The notes below the pieces were generated by a model. It worked only from the letters and a program-made list of their open reading frames with translations. It had not been told where the DNA came from and searched no databases. Below, piece after piece: positions 59,576-64,000 of a stretch of DNA of 64,000 bases. Made by a program: the position numbers and the translations under genes. The stretch covers positions 248,001 through 312,000 of the forward strand of contig CAVVFG010000010.1 in assembly GCA_963747405.1 (NCBI GenBank), read 5' to 3'. Origin of the DNA: Fodinibacter sp963747405. GTDB taxonomy: Bacteria; Actinomycetota; Actinomycetes; Actinomycetales; Dermatophilaceae. Position 1 is the first letter of the stretch. Every line of letters begins with the position of its first letter.

Positions 59576-60217
59576 ATGCCAGGACCCCAGCGTCGAGGCA
59601 CCGGCGGGCCCGCCACCGCGGAGCGCGGTGGCCGTGAGGGCCGCGGCGGCCGTGACGGCCGTCGTGACGCCCGTGAGCCCGAGAAGAGCCAGTACCTCGA
59701 GCGTGTCGTGACCATCAACCGCGTCGCCAAGGTCGTCAAGGGTGGCCGCCGGTTCAGCTTCACCGCGCTCGTCGTCGTCGGTGACGGCGACGGCACCGTC
59801 GGTGTCGGCTACGGCAAGGCCAAGGAGGTGCCCGCGGCGATCGCCAAGGGTGTCGAGGAGGCCAAGAAGCAGTTCTTCAAGGTCCCGCGCATCCAGGGCA
59901 CCATCCCGCACCCCGTGCAGGGCGAGGCTGCTGCCGGTGTCGTCATGCTCCGCCCCGCCAGCCCCGGTACCGGCGTCATCGCCGGTGGCCCGGTGCGTGC
60001 GGTGCTCGAGTGCGCCGGCATCCACGACGTGCTGTCCAAGAGCCTCGGCTCGGACAACGCGATCAACATCGTCCACGCGACGGTCGCGGCCCTGAAGGGC
60101 CTCGAGCGTCCGGAGGCCGTCGCGGCTCGCCGCGGCCTGCCCGTGGACCGGGTCGCCCCCGCGGCGATGCTGCGAGCCCAGGCGGCCGGCATCGCCGAGG
60201 CGAAGGCGGGTGCGTGA
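59576..60217 (+). CDS. rpsE: 30S ribosomal protein S5
   Basis: A 213-residue protein with a Gly/Arg-rich N-terminal 35 residues typical of actinobacteria. YLERVVTINRVAKVVKGGRRFSFTALVVVGDGDGTVGVGYGKAKEVP is the double-stranded RNA-binding-like domain. The loop altered in spectinomycin-resistant mutants appears wild type. The stop overlaps rpmD by one base. Confidence 0.97.
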   Translation: MPGPQRRGTGGPATAERGGREGRGGRDGRRDAREPEKSQYLERVVTINRVAKVVKGGRRFSFTALVVVGDGDGTVGVGYGKAKEVPAAIAKGVEEAKKQFFKVPRIQGTIPHPVQGEAAAGVVMLRPASPGTGVIAGGPVRAVLECAGIHDVLSKSLGSDNAINIVHATVAALKGLERPEAVAARRGLPVDRVAPAAMLRAQAAGIAEAKAGA

Positions 60218-60399
60218 TGGCTCGTCTGAAGGTGACCCAGACCCGTTCGGAGATCGGTGGCAAGCAGAACCAGCGTGACACGCTGCGCAGCCTCGGTCTG
60301 AAGCGCATCGGCGACGTCGTCGTCAAGGAGGACCGTCCCGAGATCCGCGGGATGGTCAAGACGGTGACCCACCTGGTGGCCGTCGAGGAGGTTGAGTGA
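60217..60399 (+). CDS. rpmD: 50S ribosomal protein L30
   Basis: A 60-residue protein: ARLKVTQTRSEIGGKQNQRDTLRSLGLKRIGDVVVKEDRPEIRGMVKTVTHLV is the full family domain. TGATG overlap with rpsE; followed 2 bases later by rplO. Confidence 0.96.
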   Translation: MARLKVTQTRSEIGGKQNQRDTLRSLGLKRIGDVVVKEDRPEIRGMVKTVTHLVAVEEVE

Positions 60400-60401
60400 A
60401 C

Positions 60402-60896
60402 ATGGCTGACACCACGAAGGCTGCCAAGGCGGCCACCACCGCCGAGGGTCCCGCCGCACTGAAGGTGCACCACCTGCGCCCCGCGCCGGGCGCCAGGTCC
60501 GCCAAGATCCGCGTGGGTCGTGGTGAGGGCGGGCGCCGTGGCAAGACCGCCGGTCGCGGTACCAAGGGAACCAAGGCCCGGTACCAGGTGCCCGAGGGCT
60601 TCCAGGGCGGCACCACGCCGCTGCACATGCGGTTCCCGAAGCTGCGCGGCTTCAAGAACCCGTTCAAGACCGAGTACCAGGTCGTGAACCTCGAGTGGCT
60701 GAGCGCGCACTACCCCGACGGTGGTGACGTGAGCATCGAGGACCTGGTCACCAAGGGCGCGGTCCGCGACGGGCACCTGGTGAAGGTCCTCGGCACCGGC
60801 GAGATCACGGTGGCCGTCAACGTGACGGCAAACGCGTTCTCCGGCACCGCCAAGGAGAAGATCGAGGCCGCGGGCGGCACGGCGACCATCGCCTGA
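60402..60896 (+). CDS. rplO: 50S ribosomal protein L15
   Basis: A 164-residue protein from ATG 60402 with a 20-residue Ala/Thr-rich N-terminal extension. LKVHHLRPAPGARSAKIRVGRGEGGRRGKTAGRGTKG and FEGGTTPL-like FQGGTTPLHMRFPKLRGF identify it. It is the last ribosomal gene before a hairpin and secY. Confidence 0.96.
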   Translation: MADTTKAAKAATTAEGPAALKVHHLRPAPGARSAKIRVGRGEGGRRGKTAGRGTKGTKARYQVPEGFQGGTTPLHMRFPKLRGFKNPFKTEYQVVNLEWLSAHYPDGGDVSIEDLVTKGAVRDGHLVKVLGTGEITVAVNVTANAFSGTAKEKIEAAGGTATIA

Positions 60897-60915
60897 CGCC
60901 CCACCCATGACCACC

Positions 60916-60965
60916 GTGCCGCAGGGCAGGATCCCGGGTTTCCTCGGGAACCGGCCCTGCGGCAC
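60916..60965 (+). terminator. Hairpin between rplO and secY
   Basis: GTGCCGCAGGGC (60916-60927) pairs perfectly with 60954-60965, with an inner CCCGGG.../...CTCGGG stem. It lies 20 bases after rplO and suggests that the spc operon ends here and secY-adk has its own promoter in the following 100 bases. Confidence 0.7.
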
Positions 60966-61069
60966 GTGGCATATTTCCCGCCGGTGCCGGGTGCCCGGGC
61001 ATCGACGGGTATCTTGAGAACGATCGCTGACGACGCGGCCACCTCGTGGCCGCACCCCCTGGAGGACCT

Positions 61070-62383
61070 GTGCTCACCGCTTTCGGACGCGCGTTCAAGA
61101 CGCCCGACCTGCGCAGGAAGATTCTGTTCACCCTGTTCATCATCGCCGTCTACCGGCTCGGTGCCCACGTCCCCGTGCCCGGGGTCAGCTACCCGCTGGT
61201 GCAGCAGTGCATCAACGGCGCGAACAACAGCAACGGCCTGCTCGGCCTGGTCAACCTGTTCAGCGGCGGGGCGCTCCTCCAGCTGTCGATCTTCGCGCTC
61301 GGGATCATGCCGTACATCACGGCCAGCATCATCATCCAGCTGCTCACCGTCGTCATCCCACGGTTCGAGGCCCTGAAGAAGGAGGGCCAGGCCGGTCAGA
61401 CCAAGATGACGCAGTACACCCGCTACCTGACCATCGGCCTGGCGGTGCTGCAGTCCTCGACGCTGATCACCTTCGCGCAGAACCCGCAGTCACTGTTCAG
61501 CAACCCGTCGTGCACCAACATCCTCACCAACGACTCGGTCATCACGATCCTGATCATGGTGCTCACGATGACCGCCGGCACGGGCATGATCATGTGGCTC
61601 GGTGAGCTCGTCACCGACAAGGGCATCGGCAACGGCATGTCGATCCTGATCTTCACCTCGATCACCGCCAACTTCCCGAGCTCGCTGTGGGCCATCCAGC
61701 AGCGTTCCGGCTGGACCGTCTTCCTCGGCATCATCCTGATGGGCTTCGTGGTCATCGCCCTCGTGGTCTTCGTCGAGCAGAGCCAGCGGCGCATCCCGGT
61801 GCAGTACGCCAAGCGGATGGTGGGCCGGCGTGTCTACGGCGGCACCTCCACGTACATCCCGCTGAAGGTCAACATGGCGGGTGTCATCCCGGTCATCTTC
61901 GCCAGCTCGCTGCTCTCGCTGCCGATGCTGCTGGCCCAGTTCAACCAGCGCTCCGACGGCACCAGCCCGGGCTGGGTCGACTGGATCAACGCACACCTGG
62001 TGCGTGGTGACCACCCGTACTACATGGCCCTGTACACCTTGCTGATCCTGTTCTTCACGTTCTTCTACGTGTCGATCACGTTCAACCCGACCGAGGTCGC
62101 CGACAACATGAAGAAGTACGGCGGCTTCATCCCGGGTATTCGCGCCGGGCGACCCACGGCCGAGTACCTCAGCTACGTCCTGAACCGCATCACGGTGCCG
62201 GGCGCGCTGTACCTCGCGCTGATCTCGCTCCTGCCGCTCATCGCCCTGGTCCTCGTCGGTGCCAACCAGAACTTCCCCTTCGGCGGAACCTCGATCCTGA
62301 TCATCGTGGGTGTCGGCCTGGAGACGGTGAAGCAGATCGAGGCCCAACTGCAGCAGCGGCACTACGAAGGGTTCCTCCGTTGA
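61070..62383 (+). CDS. secY: Preprotein translocase subunit SecY
   Basis: A 437-residue, ten-helix membrane protein that forms the protein-conducting channel with SecE. GTG 61070 with GGAGGA upstream gives the family start VLTAFGRAFKTPDLRRKILFT. The plug and gate region (GLLGLVNLFSGGALLQLSIFALGIMPYITASIIIQLL), MIMWLGELVTDKGIGNGMSILIF and the cytoplasmic loop QSQRRIPVQYAKRMVGRR are intact. Confidence 0.97.
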   Translation: MLTAFGRAFKTPDLRRKILFTLFIIAVYRLGAHVPVPGVSYPLVQQCINGANNSNGLLGLVNLFSGGALLQLSIFALGIMPYITASIIIQLLTVVIPRFEALKKEGQAGQTKMTQYTRYLTIGLAVLQSSTLITFAQNPQSLFSNPSCTNILTNDSVITILIMVLTMTAGTGMIMWLGELVTDKGIGNGMSILIFTSITANFPSSLWAIQQRSGWTVFLGIILMGFVVIALVVFVEQSQRRIPVQYAKRMVGRRVYGGTSTYIPLKVNMAGVIPVIFASSLLSLPMLLAQFNQRSDGTSPGWVDWINAHLVRGDHPYYMALYTLLILFFTFFYVSITFNPTEVADNMKKYGGFIPGIRAGRPTAEYLSYVLNRITVPGALYLALISLLPLIALVLVGANQNFPFGGTSILIIVGVGLETVKQIEAQLQQRHYEGFLR

Positions 62384-62429
62384 CCTCGCCCCGCCCCACC
62401 CCGCCCGTCTCCCTCGCGGGGGTCGCGAC

Positions 62430-62990
62430 ATGCGCCTGATCATCCTCGGCCCGCCCGGTGCCGGTAAGGGCACCCAGGCCGCTCGCATCGCCGAGCACCT
62501 CGGCATCCCCGCCATCTCCACCGGCGACATCTTCCGCTCCAACATCAAGAACGAGACCCCCCTCGGGCTCCAGGTCAAGGCGATCATCGCGTCCGGGGGC
62601 TACGTCAGCGACGACGTCACCAACGCCATCGTCGAGGACCGGCTGGGCCAGGACGACTGCGCCCCGGGCTTCCTGCTCGACGGCTACCCCCGCACGCTCG
62701 CCCAGGTCGAGGCGCTCGAGGGCATGCTGGCCGCCCACGACGCCTCGCTCGACCACGTGCTCGAGCTGACCGTCGACGACGACGCCGTGGTGGCCCGGCT
62801 GCTCAAGCGGGCCGAGTCCGAGGGCCGGGACGACGACACCGAGGACGTCATCCGCGAGCGGATGGCCATCTACCACCGCGAGACCAAGCCGCTGTCCGAC
62901 ACCTACCGCGAGCGCGGCCTGCTCGTCGAGGTCGACGGCATGGGTGCGGTCGACGAGGTCACCAGCCGCATCCTCGCCGCCCTCACCTGA
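62430..62990 (+). CDS. adk: Adenylate kinase
   Basis: A 186-residue short-form enzyme (no zinc/LID insertion), as in many actinobacteria. P-loop GPPGAGKGTQAARIAEHL is at residues 7-24, STGDIFRSNI binds AMP, and FLLDGYPRTLAQ is the signature. It equilibrates ATP, AMP and ADP. It follows secY by 46 bases, as is standard. The usual next genes (map, infA) are not directly downstream here. Confidence 0.97.
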   Translation: MRLIILGPPGAGKGTQAARIAEHLGIPAISTGDIFRSNIKNETPLGLQVKAIIASGGYVSDDVTNAIVEDRLGQDDCAPGFLLDGYPRTLAQVEALEGMLAAHDASLDHVLELTVDDDAVVARLLKRAESEGRDDDTEDVIRERMAIYHRETKPLSDTYRERGLLVEVDGMGAVDEVTSRILAALT

Positions 62991-63009
62991 CCGGTCTGCC
63001 GAGTCGACC

Positions 63010-63057
63010 GTAGAGAACACTCCGTGTGACCTTCGGACCGCGCGGAGTGTTCTCTAC
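63010..63057. repeat. Perfect 15-bp inverted repeat after adk
   Basis: GTAGAGAACACTCCG (63010-63024) is exactly complementary to 63043-63057 over an 18-base spacer. Its AT content is higher than its surroundings. It begins 19 bases after adk and could terminate secY-adk, but it lacks a T tract and looks more like a repeat element or binding site. Confidence 0.75.
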
Positions 63058-63076
63058 TCTCGACCGGGGGCTGTGG

Positions 63077-64000
63077 ATGACGGCGGATGCCGTCAGCCGG
63101 TTTCCGGAACGCTCGGACCGTGTGCCCCTCACCGCTACCGGTCGAGCTCGGGCCCGGGCCGTTCAGCACCGCCCGGGCGCGGGCCCTCGATGTGCCGCCC
63201 CGACGGCTGCGCCGCGGCGACCTGGTGCACCCCACCGGGGTGCCTGCGCGCTGACGGCCCCCGAGACCCTGGTGGAACGGGCCGCGGCCTTCTCGGTGGG
63301 GATGCCGCACGAGCGGGCGTTCTCGCACGCCACCGCTGCGCTGCTCTGGGGGCTGCCACTGCCGTGGGCGCTCGAGGAGGCCACGGCCGCCAACGGCGCG
63401 CCGCTGCATGTCATCGCCCCCACCGAGGCCGGTTGCGCAGTGCGCAGGGGCGTGGTGGGGCACCGAGGGCTGGAGGTCCGGGGCGTTGCCACGCCGCCCG
63501 GCACCGCGATTCGGGTGGTCGGCGTGGCCGACACCTGGTGCGACCTCGGCGAGCTGCCTCGTGGCGCCGTGTCGCTGCACGACCTCGTGGTGGCCGGCGA
63601 TCAGCGGTGGCCCTCCTCGACGGCCCCGCGCGGCAGGGAGCAGGAGTGCTGGCCCTGCGGGAGGCGCTGGCACGGCGGAACCGACCGCGCGGCGCCGTCG
63701 CACTGCGGCACGCGCTGACCCTGGTGCGGCCGGGGGTGCGCTCGCCGATGGAGACCCGGGCGCGCCTGATGTTCGTCGACGCGGGTTCCCCGAGCCGGAG
63801 GTCACGAAGCGCGGCGCTCACCGACGCGGCGGGCGGGTGGCTCGCCGAGGGCGACCTCGTCTGGCGTCGGCAACAGGTCGTCGGGGAGTACCAGGGCGAG
63901 CAGCACGCGGACCGGCGGCGACGCAGCACCGACTCCTTTCGCAAGGACCTCGTCGAGAGCCACGACTGGCGGGTCAAGGAGCTCGTGGGCCGCAGGACCT
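63077..64000 (+). pseudogene. Frameshifted AbiEi/DUF559-like (endonuclease-fold) gene, truncated by the window end
   Basis: Pieces of one protein are visible in successive frames. They are MTADAVSRFPERSDRVPLTAT from ATG 63077; GPFSTARARALDVPPRRLRRG ending at stop 63254 in another frame; LTAPETLVERAAAFSVGMPHERAFSHATAALLWGLPLPW from 63251; then VRPGVRSPMETRARLMFVDAG, and finally WLAEGDLVW...VVGEYQGEQHAD in a third frame to the edge. Intact actinobacterial relatives have an AbiEi-like winged helix followed by a Vsr/DUF559-type EYDGxxH core. At least three frameshifts make it a decayed gene unless the sequence has errors. Confidence 0.75.

Noticed and set aside
63010..63057. SOS (LexA) box
   Set aside because: GAAC is present but the required GTTC partner is not at the 7-8 base spacing of actinobacterial LexA boxes; the sequence is better described as a long inverted repeat.

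Overview
This is a 64 kb piece of a very GC-rich (about 70% or more by eye) bacterial chromosome with dense, mostly plus-strand coding, many GTG and some TTG starts, and third codon positions that are nearly all G or C. The gene content and order (rpmG - two MaoC-type dehydratase genes - murB, then tRNA-Trp - secE - nusG - rplKA - rplJL - rpoBC - rpsLG - fusA - tuf - S10/spc/secY/adk) is that of an actinobacterium. The flavour is Micrococcales and possibly Intrasporangiaceae-like, but the family assignment is inference.

Layout. 1-2.0 kb: the end of a CO-dehydrogenase/xanthine-dehydrogenase-type cluster (large-subunit tail, FAD subunit, CoxG-like protein). 2.1-6.8 kb: a small membrane protein divergent from a GlxA-type AraC regulator, then a response regulator and a very long sensor kinase fused in frame to a DUF4153-like membrane region. 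7.0-11.8 kb: aroQ, an aminoglycoside-phosphotransferase-like protein and the fused acyl-CoA mutase icmF. 11.9-15.4 kb (minus): an AfsR/SARP-type NB-ARC regulator whose start lies inside a GNAT acetyltransferase gene. 15.6-19.5 kb: CLC channel/antiporter, a membrane protein, glutamate decarboxylase and a small membrane protein, which look like an acid-stress unit. 19.5-22.0 kb: endonuclease IV (minus), a short-chain dehydrogenase and a signal-less metal-receptor-fold protein.

22.0-28.6 kb: tRNA-Thr, tRNA-Met, rpmG, the dehydratase pair and murB. Then comes a repeat-flanked XRE regulator and a minus-strand operon (aminotransferase, DUF5709 protein, adenosine deaminase-like protein). 28.8-62.4 kb is the transcription/translation core: tRNA-Trp, secE-nusG, rplK-rplA, rplJ-rplL, rpoB-rpoC, rpsL-rpsG-fusA-tuf, the complete S10 and spc operons, and secY-adk. 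It is interrupted by accessory genes: an HdeD-like membrane protein between rplA and rplJ, a methyltransferase plus GNAT after rpoC, and a Ser/Thr kinase with a convergent secreted protein between tuf and rpsJ. The window ends in a frameshifted remnant of an endonuclease-fold (AbiEi/DUF559-like) gene behind adk, where map-infA would usually follow.

How it works together: most of the window is housekeeping machinery with strong factor-independent hairpins at operon ends and several perfect hairpins inside operons. No prophage, insertion sequence, CRISPR array or obvious defence island was found. The best leads for something new are the kinase-DUF4153 fusion with its own internal ribosome-binding site, the CLC/glutamate decarboxylase unit, the GNAT/SARP overlap, the inverted repeats around the XRE gene, and a family of intercistronic hairpins built on a GGATGCC/GTATGCC core word that is over-represented by hand count.
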